The notes beneath the pieces were generated by a model, which was given only the letters and a program-made list of their open reading frames with translations, searched no databases and was not told the origin of the DNA. Shown here in pieces: positions 55,574 through 63,871 of a DNA stretch of 64,000 bases; positions within the stretch are counted from its first letter, which is position 1, and every line of letters begins with the position of its first letter. The stretch is from Neorhizobium populisoli (GTDB lineage Bacteria; Pseudomonadota; Alphaproteobacteria; Rhizobiales; Rhizobiaceae): the NCBI RefSeq assembly GCF_019430945.1, contig NZ_JAHYCB010000006.1:310001-374000 (forward strand), in the 5' to 3' direction. Position numbers and translations under genes: made by a program.

Positions 55574-55786
55574 TTATAAGCTTCCGACGAGTGTCTGCGC
55601 CAGGTTGGCGAGCTTTTCCTTGTCGTCGGACCCCTTCTGCAGGGAGTTCACCAGAATGAGCGCGAGCGCCTCGGCATCGGGGCTCGCCTTGTCGATGTGA
55701 TTTTCAGCACAGGTCTGGTCAAAGACCTGCTGTAGCAGCGTGAGCTGCTCGGGGTGTACAGGATTGCGGACCAATTGCGTAGGCAT
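55574..55786 (-). CDS. Hypothetical small protein
   Basis: A 70-residue soluble, helical protein (MPTQLVRNPVHPEQLTLLQQVFDQTCAENHIDKASPDAEALALILVNSLQKGSDDKEKLANLAQTLVGSL) with GGGAGGG before its ATG. It resembles small rhizobial conserved proteins of unknown function. It sits in the run of small stress-type minus-strand genes but has no clear EcfG site itself. Confidence 0.72.
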   Translation of the reverse strand: MPTQLVRNPVHPEQLTLLQQVFDQTCAENHIDKASPDAEALALILVNSLQKGSDDKEKLANLAQTLVGSL

Positions 55787-56099
55787 ATAACCCTCCCGAT
55801 CATATAGTGCCCGATCGGTTATTTACCGGCATCCAATCCTAGCCGGCAGTTTCAAAACCGAAAACTTCCGTCGGCTGTCTAGTGTCGAAGACTTGTGCCG
55901 GCCTGACCGGAAGCCTGAACTTACGGGCTTTGCTATCCAGAGGGCTGCAGTGTGAGACTGTCCTAATAAATTGGCAATAACAACTTAGAAGGGGTGTAAT
56001 ATTGGGGTGGATCCGTAGGTAGAGCTACCTAGCAGCACGCGCCGCTCGGGGGCGGCGCGTGGCTCTTTCAAACCGGCAATCGGCTTGATTTCATTCGGT
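55787..56099. other. Intergenic stretch with a small palindrome and a strong hairpin
   Basis: No coding gene is seen. It contains a 7-bp inverted repeat TAGGTAG/CTACCTA (56016-56031) and, five bases later, a GC-rich 10-bp hairpin (56036-56045 with 56052-56061, loop TCGGGG) followed by CTCTTTC on the plus strand. A short plus-strand RNA ending at that hairpin is possible but not shown. Confidence 0.5.
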
Positions 56100-56297
56100 T
56101 TAAGCCATTCCGGCAGGATCACCAACGGGCAGCAGGGCAGGATCGAGTGTCGGGTCCTGCGGGTTCTTGCTGTCGCCGGTATCCTGGGCGGGGGTCAGTG
56201 GCGGCTTTTCCTGGGTGCGATCCGGAATACCACCCTCCGGCTGGGGGCCGCGCGGCGTATCTGCATTGGGATCGGGGAGCGGATCTCGATTGGGCAT
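56100..56297 (-). CDS. Small Pro/Asp-rich disordered protein, EcfG-type promoter
   Basis: A 65-residue low-complexity protein (MPNRDPLPDPNADTPRGPQPEGGIPDRTQEKPPLTPAQ...PVGDPAGMA), very rich in Pro, Asp and Gly and without a signal or membrane segment; it is probably disordered. AAGGAGACGAGG precedes the ATG at 56297, and an EcfG-type promoter lies 37-61 nt upstream. Its role in the stress response is inferred only from the promoter. Confidence 0.75.
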   Translation of the reverse strand: MPNRDPLPDPNADTPRGPQPEGGIPDRTQEKPPLTPAQDTGDSKNPQDPTLDPALLPVGDPAGMA

Positions 56298-56333
56298 CCT
56301 CGTCTCCTTTTCACGTTGAAGGTTCATCAGTCC

Positions 56334-56358
56334 AACGACCGAGGCCGGACTGGGTTCC
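56334..56358 (-). promoter_or_regulatory. EcfG-type general-stress promoter (consensus match)
   Basis: On the minus strand, GGAAC (56358-56354), 16-nt spacer, CGTT (56337-56334): an exact match to the EcfG consensus GGAAC-N16-CGTT. It lies directly upstream of the small Pro/Asp-rich gene starting at 56297. Confidence 0.8.
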
Positions 56359-56376
56359 GCCGTTTCAGGGGAAGGT

Positions 56377-56619
56377 TCAATAATATCCGCGGCGCGGACG
56401 GGAAGCGGAGGCAACGCCGAGGAGATATCCTATGGCAAGCCCTGCGAGACCGATGACAGCCACAGCCGAACCTGTCGCAGCGCGATGATCCACTGCATGC
56501 GCAGCAACCAAGCCCGCCTCATCCTTCACACGGTGCACCGCGGAACGAGCCTTCGCGGCAACACCTGTTTCCGGTGCGACATCGCCTGTAAAACCTGTCG
56601 AGAGAGATTTTTTCGCCAT
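56377..56619 (-). CDS. Small glycine-zipper membrane protein, EcfG-type promoter
   Basis: An 80-residue protein: MAKKSLSTGFTGDVAPETGVAAKARSAVHRVKDEAGLVAAHAVDHRA, then one membrane segment (TGSAVAVIGLAGLAIGYLLGVASA) and a basic end (SRPRRGYY). It resembles a short ElaB/DUF883-like anchor. The ATG at 56619 is preceded by AAAAGGAG at good spacing; a 23-nt tandem duplication repeats this whole ribosome site upstream. An EcfG-type promoter lies at 56693-56669. Confidence 0.8.
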   Translation of the reverse strand: MAKKSLSTGFTGDVAPETGVAAKARSAVHRVKDEAGLVAAHAVDHRAATGSAVAVIGLAGLAIGYLLGVASASRPRRGYY

Positions 56620-56662
56620 GGTCATCTCCTTTTGCTGCACATGGTCATCTCCTTTTGCTGCA
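56617..56662 (-). repeat. 23-bp tandem duplication of the ribosome site and start region
   Basis: Two identical 23-bp copies (56617-56639 and 56640-56662) each contain a Shine-Dalgarno AAAAGGAG followed by ATGACCATG on the minus strand. The period is not a multiple of three, so the upstream copy opens a short reading frame (about eight codons, MTMCSKRR) whose stop lies just before the real ATG at 56619. This could act by termination-reinitiation, or be a neutral duplication. Confidence 0.85.
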
Positions 56663-56668
56663 GAAGAC

Positions 56669-56693
56669 AACCCGAAGCGGAACGGGAGGTTCC
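56669..56693 (-). promoter_or_regulatory. EcfG-type general-stress promoter
   Basis: On the minus strand, GGAAC (56693-56689), a 17-nt spacer, GTT (56671-56669), upstream of the duplicated ribosome site of the gene at 56619. It matches GGAAC-N16/17-GTT, with G instead of C before GTT. Confidence 0.7.
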
Positions 56694-56764
56694 GTGGGCC
56701 TCAAGAGGCGCACGCTTGTCGAAGCGTGCCCGCGCCGGCGGGACCAGCGCGGGAGCTAAAGGAA

Positions 56765-56986
56765 TTATTCGGTGGCTTCGGCCTCAGCAGGGGTCTGTCC
56801 TGGCAGCCGATCACTCTTCAGAACCGTCGCTTCCCCGTTGCGCTTCTCCGTAGCCGGAGTTGCGATGCTGGCCGTGGTGATTTCCTTGTCCACCCCGGCG
56901 GATGCCGTGACATGACCGGCGCAGTCCGCAAGGGCTGCGGAAGAGGTCATGCCAAACACGGTGGCGATTACGAGAAATGTCTTCAT
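56765..56986 (-). CDS. Small exported protein
   Basis: A 73-residue protein with a signal peptide (MKTFLVIATVFGMTSSAALADCAG) and a short polar mature part (HVTASAGVDKEITTASIATPATEKRNGEATVLKSDRLPGQTPAEAEATE). AAAGGAGAATGAC precedes its ATG. Similar short secreted proteins are common in rhizobia; function unknown. No clear EcfG promoter is seen upstream. Confidence 0.75.
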   Translation of the reverse strand: MKTFLVIATVFGMTSSAALADCAGHVTASAGVDKEITTASIATPATEKRNGEATVLKSDRLPGQTPAEAEATE

Positions 56987-57114
56987 GTCATTCTCCTTTC
57001 GCTGTGGTTGCAACGCAAAGGTAACCTTCAACAGGATCAAACCGAAATCACGAATTCGCGTTTGCTTTTCGTGTATCGGCAAGTCTTCTGTTGCAGCCGG
57101 TCTTCACGAGCCGA

Positions 57115-57297
57115 CTACATCAGCTTCGAAAGGGCCTCGCGGCTCACGAAGATATTGGTCTTTCCAGCTTCGTAAGCCGGATGACTGAATTGAAACGGCG
57201 GCTTTTCCGGCATTTCGAGTGCTTGCTTCACGCTGACAAGCCCAACCGGTACGAACTGATCACCGCTACGGATCACGGCTTCAACGATCTTGTTCAT
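57115..57297 (-). CDS. Small conserved-looking protein, EcfG-type promoter
   Basis: A 60-residue protein (MNKIVEAVIRSGDQFVPVGLVSVKQALEMPEKPPFQFSHPAYEAGKTNIFVSREALSKLM), probably soluble. The ATG at 57297 has GGAGGGGAAGGAC upstream, much better than the TTG at 57315. An EcfG-type promoter (57356-57331) lies 34 nt upstream, so it is likely stress-induced. I do not recognise the family. Confidence 0.75.
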   Translation of the reverse strand: MNKIVEAVIRSGDQFVPVGLVSVKQALEMPEKPPFQFSHPAYEAGKTNIFVSREALSKLM

Positions 57298-57330
57298 GTC
57301 CTTCCCCTCCTCCAAGGTGGAATCCGCTCA

Positions 57331-57356
57331 AACGCAGAACATCCTCCATATGTTCC
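57331..57356 (-). promoter_or_regulatory. EcfG-type general-stress promoter (consensus match)
   Basis: On the minus strand, GGAAC (57356-57352), 17-nt spacer, CGTT (57334-57331), a full consensus match, upstream of the small gene starting at 57297. Confidence 0.8.
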
Positions 57357-57440
57357 ACGCAAATCGGATTTTTTTAAGGTGAAGGAATATTGCCGTTTGT
57401 CAACGCGAACCGCCTGATTTTCAAGCTTTGTTACGAAATT

Positions 57441-57614
57441 CTAATGAAGATCGAGCGAAAGCTGAATCCCTTTCGGAATATTGGGCTTTCGCTGGCTGGC
57501 GATCTGGATCTTCTGGAAGATTTCACGCCGGCGCGCCGCTTCAGCCTCGCGGGCAGCGCGGGATGCTGCAACGGTTGCCATGGCGCGTTCGATAACCTGT
57601 TCGGCTCTGGTCAT
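57441..57614 (-). CDS. Hypothetical small basic helical protein
   Basis: A 57-residue protein (MTRAEQVIERAMATVAASRAAREAEAARRREIFQKIQIASQRKPNIPKGIQLSLDLH) dominated by an Ala/Arg/Glu helix. AAAGGAG precedes the ATG at 57614. A housekeeping-type promoter lies upstream. Function unknown. Confidence 0.7.
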   Translation of the reverse strand: MTRAEQVIERAMATVAASRAAREAEAARRREIFQKIQIASQRKPNIPKGIQLSLDLH

Positions 57615-57646
57615 GCGAAACTCCTTTGTTCTTCTTTTGTTCTCAT

Positions 57647-57675
57647 AAATAGGAATGGAAGTCAAGCAGTTCAAG
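57647..57675 (-). promoter_or_regulatory. Housekeeping-type promoter of the gene at 57614
   Basis: On the minus strand, CTTGAA (57675-57670), 17-nt spacer, CTATTT (57652-57647) fits the rhizobial sigma-70 pattern CTTGAC-N17-CTATAT. It lies 33 nt upstream of the small helical protein gene. Confidence 0.65.
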
Positions 57676-57891
57676 CAAACGCCCGGAGTAACCTTGCCTT
57701 TACCCCTCCTTAAATCGCCGCATTTAGAGTCCAGCGAAGGCTGGCGGTACATTCAAGTCTTGTCTGTCTATGAAGTCGGCCTGCAAAGACCGCTCCATTC
57801 GCGCGCATGCTTTTCAGGGCGGCGGAAATTCGAGTAACCGCCTGTCCTCAGGCGGAACAATCAGCTGAGTAACGGGGGTCAGCCAGTCTAT

Positions 57892-60447
57892 ATGGCAGCC
57901 AGGGGCAGATCAGACAGACGCGTCGAACCATCCTTCGAAGGCTCGCGGCCAAAGGACGAATTCCGTCTCGACGCCGATGAGCGCATCGTCGGCAACGGCC
58001 GTCCTGGCAAACGCTCCACCCGCGTCGAATACGACGAGGATGACGATCGCGAGGATCGCTCCGAGGGCCGGCAGCGCTCGCAATCATCTCGCTCCCAATC
58101 ATCTCAAGGCACACCCCGCGCACCGCGTGGAAAACCGCCGAAACGGCGCCGCGACAGTGGCGGCGGCGGTTTCTTTGCGCCTGTGCGCCGGCTGATCTAC
58201 TGGTGCGTCGTGCTCGGTATATGGGGCGCGATCGGTGTCGGCGGCCTCGTGCTTTATTATGGCGCCAGAATGCCGGCCGCCAGCACCTGGGCCATTCCCG
58301 ACCGGCCACCCAACATGAAGATCACCGCGATCGACGGATCTGTCGTCGCCAATCGCGGCACGACCGGCGGCGAGGCTTTGGCGCTCGAGGAGATGTCGCC
58401 CTATCTGCCGCAGGCGGTGATCGGCATCGAGGACCGGCGTTTCTATTCGCATTTCGGTGTCGATCCGCTCGGCCTGGCGCGCGCCTTCGTCAACAACATC
58501 ACCGGCCAGCCGATCCAGGGCGGTTCGACGATCACCCAGCAGCTGGCCAAGAACCTGTTCCTGTCGCCGGACCGCACGTTCGAGCGCAAGATTCAGGAAG
58601 TGCTCCTGTCCTTCTGGCTGGAACACAAGTTTACCAAGGACCAGATCCTCGCCATGTATCTGAACCGGGTGTTCTTCGGTTCGAATGCCTACGGCGTCGA
58701 AGCCGCCTCCCGGCGTTATTTCAACAAGTCGGCGCGTGACGTGAATCTCGGCGAGGCGGCGACGCTGGCCGGTCTGCTGAAAGCTCCTTCCCGCCTGTCG
58801 CCGGCCCGCGATCCGGCCGCGGCGGAAGCCCGCGCCCAGGTCGTGCTCGGCACGATGCGCGAAGAAGGCTATATCACCGACAGCGACCTGAAAACGGCCA
58901 TGTCGCAGCCGCCGGCCAAGGCCAAGAGCTACTGGACCGGCGCGCAGCATTATGCCGCCGACATGGTCGTCGACGAGGTAAAGGCCCTGATCGGCGAGCC
59001 GAAGACGGACGTGACCGTCGAGACGACGATCGATCTGAAACTCGAAGAGGCGGCCGAGAAGTCGCTGAACGACGTGCTGAAGAAGGAAGGCGGCAAGCTG
59101 AACGCTTCGCAGGCCGCCCTCGTCTCCGTCGATGCGACGGGTGCGATCCGTGCCGTCGTCGGCGGCCGAGATTATGCCACCAGCCAGTTCAATCGCGCCT
59201 TCAAAGCCAAGCGCCAGCCGGGCTCGGCCTTTAAGCCGTTCGTGTATGCCGCAGCGCTGGAAGCCGGCGCGCGGCCTGACACGGTGATGAACGATGCGCC
59301 GGTCAAGTTCGGCAACTGGTCGCCGGAGAATTTCGACGAGAAATATCGCGGGCCGGTGACGATCGCTTCCGCCTTCGCCCAGTCGCTCAACACGATCGCC
59401 GCACAGCTCGTGATGCAGGTCGGTCCGGACAAGGTCGTCAGCCTGGCGCACCGGCTCGGCGTCGATTCCGAAATCCAGCCGAATGCGTCGATCGCGCTCG
59501 GCACGTCGGAAGTCTCGCTGGTCGAGCTGACATCCGCCTATGCCGCCTTCATGAACGGCGGCTACAAGGCCACTCCGCATATCGTCAAGCGCATCATCGA
59601 TCCGGACGGCAAGGTTCTCTACGAGGCCGACTACGCCAACCCGCCGCGCGTCTTGAGCGAGCCGGTGGCGGCAACAATGAACGGCATGATGAACCGCGTC
59701 ATCAACGAAGGCACCGGCCGCGCCGCAAGGCTCGACGGCTGGCAGGCCGCCGGCAAGTCCGGCACGACCAATTCCTTCCGCGACGCGCTGTTCGTCGGTT
59801 ATACCAGCATCATGACGACGGGCGTCTGGTTCGGCAACGATGACGGCGCCTTCATGAAAAAGGTCACCGGCGGCGGCCTGCCGGCCAAGGCCTGGAAAGA
59901 ATATATGACTGCGGCGATGAAGGGTTATACGCCGACACCGTTGTTCGGCACCGGCCGCGGGCTCGACCTGCCCCCGCCGACAGCGCCTGTGGAGCAGGCG
60001 CCGCAGACAACGATCGGCGATATCATTTCCGGCATTTTTCCTGGTTCGAGCCGCAGGGCACAGGACGAAATCCCGCCGGACTATCCGCCCGCGCCGCGGC
60101 CTCCCTCCCAGGATTCAGCCTCGGTCGACCGGGCGCCTTTGCCGCGCCAACCGGTCAATGGCAGCCAGCCGATCTACAACAATCCGGCCCCGGCCCAGCA
60201 ACAGCCGGTCCGCAATACGCAGCCTCCCGCCGATTATCGCCGCCCCCCTGCCGGCATGATCCCGCCGGCCGATGTCGGCAATGGTCCGCGGGACTACAGG
60301 CAATATAAAGGCCCCTACGATTCCGCTGCGCCGATCCCCCCGGGAGACGTCGGTGGAGGTCCTTTGCCGCCCGGCGATGTCGGCGTCTACGGCTCCCGCC
60401 AGGAGCGCCGACAGACCACGCTTTTCGATATCCTGACGGGCCAGTGA
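57892..60447 (+). CDS. Bifunctional penicillin-binding protein (class A, PBP1-type)
   Basis: An 851-residue peptidoglycan synthase. A charged cytoplasmic tail (1-97) with a Ser/Arg-rich stretch is followed by one membrane helix (about 101-123). The glycosyltransferase (GT51) has EDRRFYSHFG (Glu180), QGGSTITQQLAKN and RKIQEVLLSFWLE. The transpeptidase has SAFK (Ser445), SLN (498-500) and KSGT (622-625). After about 680 a Pro-rich periplasmic tail carries three PP(A/G)DVG repeats. It lies upstream of dnaK, as in other Rhizobiaceae. Confidence 0.95.
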   Translation: MAARGRSDRRVEPSFEGSRPKDEFRLDADERIVGNGRPGKRSTRVEYDEDDDREDRSEGRQRSQSSRSQSSQGTPRAPRGKPPKRRRDSGGGGFFAPVRRLIYWCVVLGIWGAIGVGGLVLYYGARMPAASTWAIPDRPPNMKITAIDGSVVANRGTTGGEALALEEMSPYLPQAVIGIEDRRFYSHFGVDPLGLARAFVNNITGQPIQGGSTITQQLAKNLFLSPDRTFERKIQEVLLSFWLEHKFTKDQILAMYLNRVFFGSNAYGVEAASRRYFNKSARDVNLGEAATLAGLLKAPSRLSPARDPAAAEARAQVVLGTMREEGYITDSDLKTAMSQPPAKAKSYWTGAQHYAADMVVDEVKALIGEPKTDVTVETTIDLKLEEAAEKSLNDVLKKEGGKLNASQAALVSVDATGAIRAVVGGRDYATSQFNRAFKAKRQPGSAFKPFVYAAALEAGARPDTVMNDAPVKFGNWSPENFDEKYRGPVTIASAFAQSLNTIAAQLVMQVGPDKVVSLAHRLGVDSEIQPNASIALGTSEVSLVELTSAYAAFMNGGYKATPHIVKRIIDPDGKVLYEADYANPPRVLSEPVAATMNGMMNRVINEGTGRAARLDGWQAAGKSGTTNSFRDALFVGYTSIMTTGVWFGNDDGAFMKKVTGGGLPAKAWKEYMTAAMKGYTPTPLFGTGRGLDLPPPTAPVEQAPQTTIGDIISGIFPGSSRRAQDEIPPDYPPAPRPPSQDSASVDRAPLPRQPVNGSQPIYNNPAPAQQQPVRNTQPPADYRRPPAGMIPPADVGNGPRDYRQYKGPYDSAAPIPPGDVGGGPLPPGDVGVYGSRQERRQTTLFDILTGQ

Positions 60448-60533
60448 AGCAGCTAATAAACCGGCCCGTAAAATTGTTCCCGTAAGAGATCCTTCAAACT
60501 GTTATATTTGCTGAGTTACAGGCGATTTCTCGC

Positions 60534-60562
60534 CTTGCAGTCGGAAAATCCCGTCCTTATAT
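60534..60562 (+). promoter_or_regulatory. Sigma-32 (RpoH)-type promoter of dnaK
   Basis: CTTGCAG (60534-60540) is separated by 14 nt from CCTTATAT (60555-60562), close to the alphaproteobacterial heat-shock pattern CTTG-N-CCTATAT. It lies about 100 nt before the dnaK ATG. Confidence 0.7.
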
Positions 60563-60667
60563 ACGCCGCATAGCCGCAGCCGATGCTGCGAAACCATCCC
60601 AGTCGAGGAACCGCCAAAAGATCGCCTTCAAGGGGTTCAGACGGTTCGCTTAAAGGAGAGAGAAGAA

Positions 60668-62566
60668 ATGGCAAAAGTAATTGGCATCGACCTCGGAACC
60701 ACCAATTCCTGCGTCTCCATCATGGACGGCAAGGATGCGAAGGTCATCGAGAACGCCGAAGGCGCACGCACCACGCCGTCCATGGTCGCATTTTCCGATG
60801 ACGGCGAACGCCTTGTCGGCCAGCCGGCCAAGCGCCAGGCCGTGACCAACCCGACCAACACCCTCTTCGCCGTGAAGCGCCTCATTGGCCGCCGCTACGA
60901 AGATCCGACGGTTGAAAAGGACAAGGGTCTCGTCCCGTTCGATATCGTCAAGGGCGACAATGGCGATGCATGGGTCAAGGCCCAGGGCAAGAACTATTCC
61001 CCCGCACAGGTTTCCGCGATGATCCTTCAGAAGATGAAGGAAACCGCCGAATCCTACCTCGGTGAAAAGGTCGAAAAGGCCGTCATCACCGTTCCGGCAT
61101 ACTTCAACGACGCGCAGCGCCAGGCAACTAAGGATGCCGGCCGCATCGCCGGTCTTGAAGTTCTCCGCATCATCAACGAGCCGACTGCTGCTGCACTCGC
61201 TTATGGCCTCGACAAGAAGGACGGCAAGACGATCGCCGTCTACGACCTTGGCGGCGGCACCTTCGATATCTCGGTTCTGGAAATCGGCGACGGCGTCTTC
61301 GAAGTGAAGTCGACCAACGGCGACACCTTCCTCGGCGGCGAAGACTTCGACATGCGTCTCGTCGAATATCTTGCCAACGAGTTCAAGAAGGATCAAGGCA
61401 TCGACCTGAAGAACGACAAGCTCGCCCTGCAGCGCCTCAAGGAAGCTGCCGAAAAGGCGAAGATCGAACTGTCGTCCTCGCAGCAGACCGAAATCAACCT
61501 GCCGTTCATCACGGCTGACGCTTCCGGTCCGAAGCACCTGACGCTGAAGCTGACCCGCGCCAAGTTCGAAAGCCTGGTCGACGATCTCGTCCAGCGTACC
61601 GTCGCGCCGTGCAAGGCAGCCCTCAAGGATGCCGGCGTAACGGCTGCCGAGATCGACGAAGTCGTTCTCGTCGGCGGCATGAGCCGCATGCCGAAGGTGC
61701 AGGAAGTCGTCAAGCAGCTGTTCGGCAAGGAGCCGCACAAGGGCGTCAACCCGGATGAAGTCGTCGCCATGGGCGCCGCGATCCAGGGCGGCGTTCTGCA
61801 GGGCGACGTCAAGGACGTTCTGCTGCTCGACGTGACCCCGCTGTCGCTCGGCATCGAAACGCTCGGTGGCGTCTTCACCCGCCTGATCGACCGCAACACG
61901 ACGATCCCGACCAAGAAGTCGCAGACCTTCTCGACCGCTGACGACAACCAGCAGGCCGTGACGATCCGCGTCTCGCAGGGCGAACGCGAAATGGCGGCCG
62001 ACAACAAGCTGCTCGGCCAGTTCGACCTCGTCGGCCTGCCGCCGGCACCGCGCGGCATGCCGCAGATCGAAGTCACGTTCGACATCGACGCCAACGGCAT
62101 CGTCCAGGTTTCGGCCAAGGACAAGGGCACCGGCAAGGAACAGCAGATCCGGATCCAGGCATCCGGTGGCCTTTCCGACGCCGACATCGAGAAGATGGTC
62201 AAGGATGCTGAAGCCAATGCCGAAGCCGACAAGAAGCGTCGCGCCGGCGTCGAAGCCAAGAACCAGGCCGAAAGCCTCATTCACTCCAGCGAGAAGTCGT
62301 TGAACGAATATGGCGACAAGGTTTCCGAGACCGACCGCAAGGCGATCGAAGATGCCATCGCAGCGCTGAAGACCTCTGTCGAAGCTTCCGAGCCGGATGC
62401 CGACGACATCCAGGCCAAGACCCAGACGCTGATGGAAGTCTCCATGAAGCTCGGCCAGGCCATCTATGAAGCCCAGCAGGCCGAAGGTGGCTCCGAAGGC
62501 GGCAAGGACGACGATATCGTCGATGCCGACTACGAAGAAGTCAAGGACGACAAGAAGTCCGCCTGA
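60668..62566 (+). CDS. dnaK: Hsp70 chaperone DnaK
   Basis: A 632-residue cytosolic chaperone. ATPase domain (1 to about 380): GIDLGTTNS (6-14), [20 protein letters not shown]; substrate domain starts near [15 protein letters not shown]-terminal lid ends in the usual disordered acidic tail ([19 protein letters not shown]). AAAGGAGAG precedes the ATG at 60668. It is followed by dnaJ, with a hairpin between them. Confidence 0.98.
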   Translation: MAKVIGIDLGTTNSCVSIMDGKDAKVIENAEGARTTPSMVAFSDDGERLVGQPAKRQAVTNPTNTLFAVKRLIGRRYEDPTVEKDKGLVPFDIVKGDNGDAWVKAQGKNYSPAQVSAMILQKMKETAESYLGEKVEKAVITVPAYFNDAQRQATKDAGRIAGLEVLRIINEPTAAALAYGLDKKDGKTIAVYDLGGGTFDISVLEIGDGVFEVKSTNGDTFLGGEDFDMRLVEYLANEFKKDQGIDLKNDKLALQRLKEAAEKAKIELSSSQQTEINLPFITADASGPKHLTLKLTRAKFESLVDDLVQRTVAPCKAALKDAGVTAAEIDEVVLVGGMSRMPKVQEVVKQLFGKEPHKGVNPDEVVAMGAAIQGGVLQGDVKDVLLLDVTPLSLGIETLGGVFTRLIDRNTTIPTKKSQTFSTADDNQQAVTIRVSQGEREMAADNKLLGQFDLVGLPPAPRGMPQIEVTFDIDANGIVQVSAKDKGTGKEQQIRIQASGGLSDADIEKMVKDAEANAEADKKRRAGVEAKNQAESLIHSSEKSLNEYGDKVSETDRKAIEDAIAALKTSVEASEPDADDIQAKTQTLMEVSMKLGQAIYEAQQAEGGSEGGKDDDIVDADYEEVKDDKKSA

Positions 62567-62614
62567 TAGCCGGTTGCCTGATGACAGGACCTCGACCATA
62601 GTTGATTGAGTTAT

Positions 62615-62646
62615 CCGGCTGCCATTGTGCAGCCGGAATCTTTTCT
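62615..62646 (+). terminator. Hairpin between dnaK and dnaJ
   Basis: An 8-bp stem CCGGCTGC/GCAGCCGG (62615-62622 with 62629-62636), loop CATTGT, followed by AATCTTTT. It resembles a leaky terminator or mRNA-stabilising hairpin that would set dnaJ below dnaK. Confidence 0.65.
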
Positions 62647-62663
62647 GGAGCCGCTTGACCACC

Positions 62664-63794
62664 ATGGCTAAAGCAGACTTTTACGAAACGCTGGGTGTCG
62701 GCAAAACGGCTGACGAGAAGGAGCTGAAAAGCGCCTTCCGCAAGCTCGCCATGAAATACCATCCGGACAAGAATCCGGGCGACGCGGAAGCCGAGAAGAA
62801 GTTCAAGGAACTGAACGAGGCTTACGAGACGCTGAAGGACCCGCAGAAGCGGGCGGCCTACGACCGGTTCGGCCACGCTGCCTTCGAGCAGGGCGGCATG
62901 GGCGGCGGTGGCGGTTTCTCCGGTGCAGGCGCCGGCGGTTTCTCCGACATCTTCGAAGACATCTTTGGCGAGATGATGGGTGGCGGACGTGCCCGCCGTT
63001 CGTCCGGCGGTCGCGAACGCGGCGCCGATCTTCGCTACAATATGGAAATCACGCTGGAAGAGGCGTTTGCCGGCAAGACCGCGCAGATCCGGGTTCCGAC
63101 CTCGATCACCTGCGACGTCTGTTCCGGTTCGGGCGCCAAGCCCGGTACGCAGCCGAAGACCTGCGGCACCTGCCAGGGTTCTGGCCGTGTGCGTGCTTCC
63201 CAGGGTTTCTTCTCGGTTGAACGTACCTGCCCGACCTGCCACGGCCGCGGCCAGACGATTACCGATCCCTGCACCAAGTGCCACGGCCAGGGCCGCGTCA
63301 CGGAAGAGCGCTCGCTGTCGGTCAACATTCCGGCCGGCATCGAAGACGGCACCCGCATTCGCCTGCAAGGCGAAGGCGAAGCCGGCGCACGCGGCGGACC
63401 TGCGGGAGACCTTTACATCTTCCTGTCGGTCAAGCCGCACCAGTTCTTCCAGCGCGACGGAGCGGACCTTTATTGCGCCGTGCCGATCTCCATGACGACG
63501 GCCGCGCTTGGCGGCACGTTCGATGTAGCGACCCTCGACTCGACCAAATCCCGCGTGACCGTGCCGGAAGGCACGCAGGCAGGAAAACAGTTCCGTCTGA
63601 AGGGCAAGGGCATGCCGGTGCTGCGCTCGTCGCAGACGGGTGACCTCTATATCCAGATCCAGATCGAGACACCGCAGAAACTTACCAAGCGGCAGCGCGA
63701 ACTGCTGCAGGAATTCGAGCAGCTGTCTTCGAAGGACAACAACCCGGAATCGACGGGCTTCTTTGCCCGGATGAAGGAATTCTTCGATAACTGA
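62664..63794 (+). CDS. dnaJ: Hsp40 co-chaperone DnaJ
   Basis: A 376-residue class I DnaJ: J domain with HPD at 33-35 that stimulates DnaK, a Gly/Phe-rich linker (about 75-115), four zinc repeats ([32 protein letters not shown]), and the two-lobe C-terminal substrate region. The ATG at 62664 starts the family sequence ([12 protein letters not shown]). A terminator follows. Confidence 0.98.
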   Translation: MAKADFYETLGVGKTADEKELKSAFRKLAMKYHPDKNPGDAEAEKKFKELNEAYETLKDPQKRAAYDRFGHAAFEQGGMGGGGGFSGAGAGGFSDIFEDIFGEMMGGGRARRSSGGRERGADLRYNMEITLEEAFAGKTAQIRVPTSITCDVCSGSGAKPGTQPKTCGTCQGSGRVRASQGFFSVERTCPTCHGRGQTITDPCTKCHGQGRVTEERSLSVNIPAGIEDGTRIRLQGEGEAGARGGPAGDLYIFLSVKPHQFFQRDGADLYCAVPISMTTAALGGTFDVATLDSTKSRVTVPEGTQAGKQFRLKGKGMPVLRSSQTGDLYIQIQIETPQKLTKRQRELLQEFEQLSSKDNNPESTGFFARMKEFFDN

Positions 63795-63818
63795 GTTTTG
63801 TCGATTTGAATGACCACA

Positions 63819-63852
63819 GCCGCCCGCATCAGATCGTTGCGGGCGGCTTTTT
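63819..63852 (+). terminator. Terminator after dnaJ
   Basis: A 9-bp GC stem (63819-63827 with 63839-63847) followed by T5 (63848-63852), 24 nt after the dnaJ stop. It ends the dnaKJ transcript and separates it from the convergent gene at the right edge. Confidence 0.9.
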
Positions 63853-63871
63853 ATTGACCGCTGGAAGGAAA

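Noticed and set aside
60650-62665. 671-codon minus-strand frame opposite dnaK
   Set aside because: Shadow of dnaK; low-complexity and without motifs.
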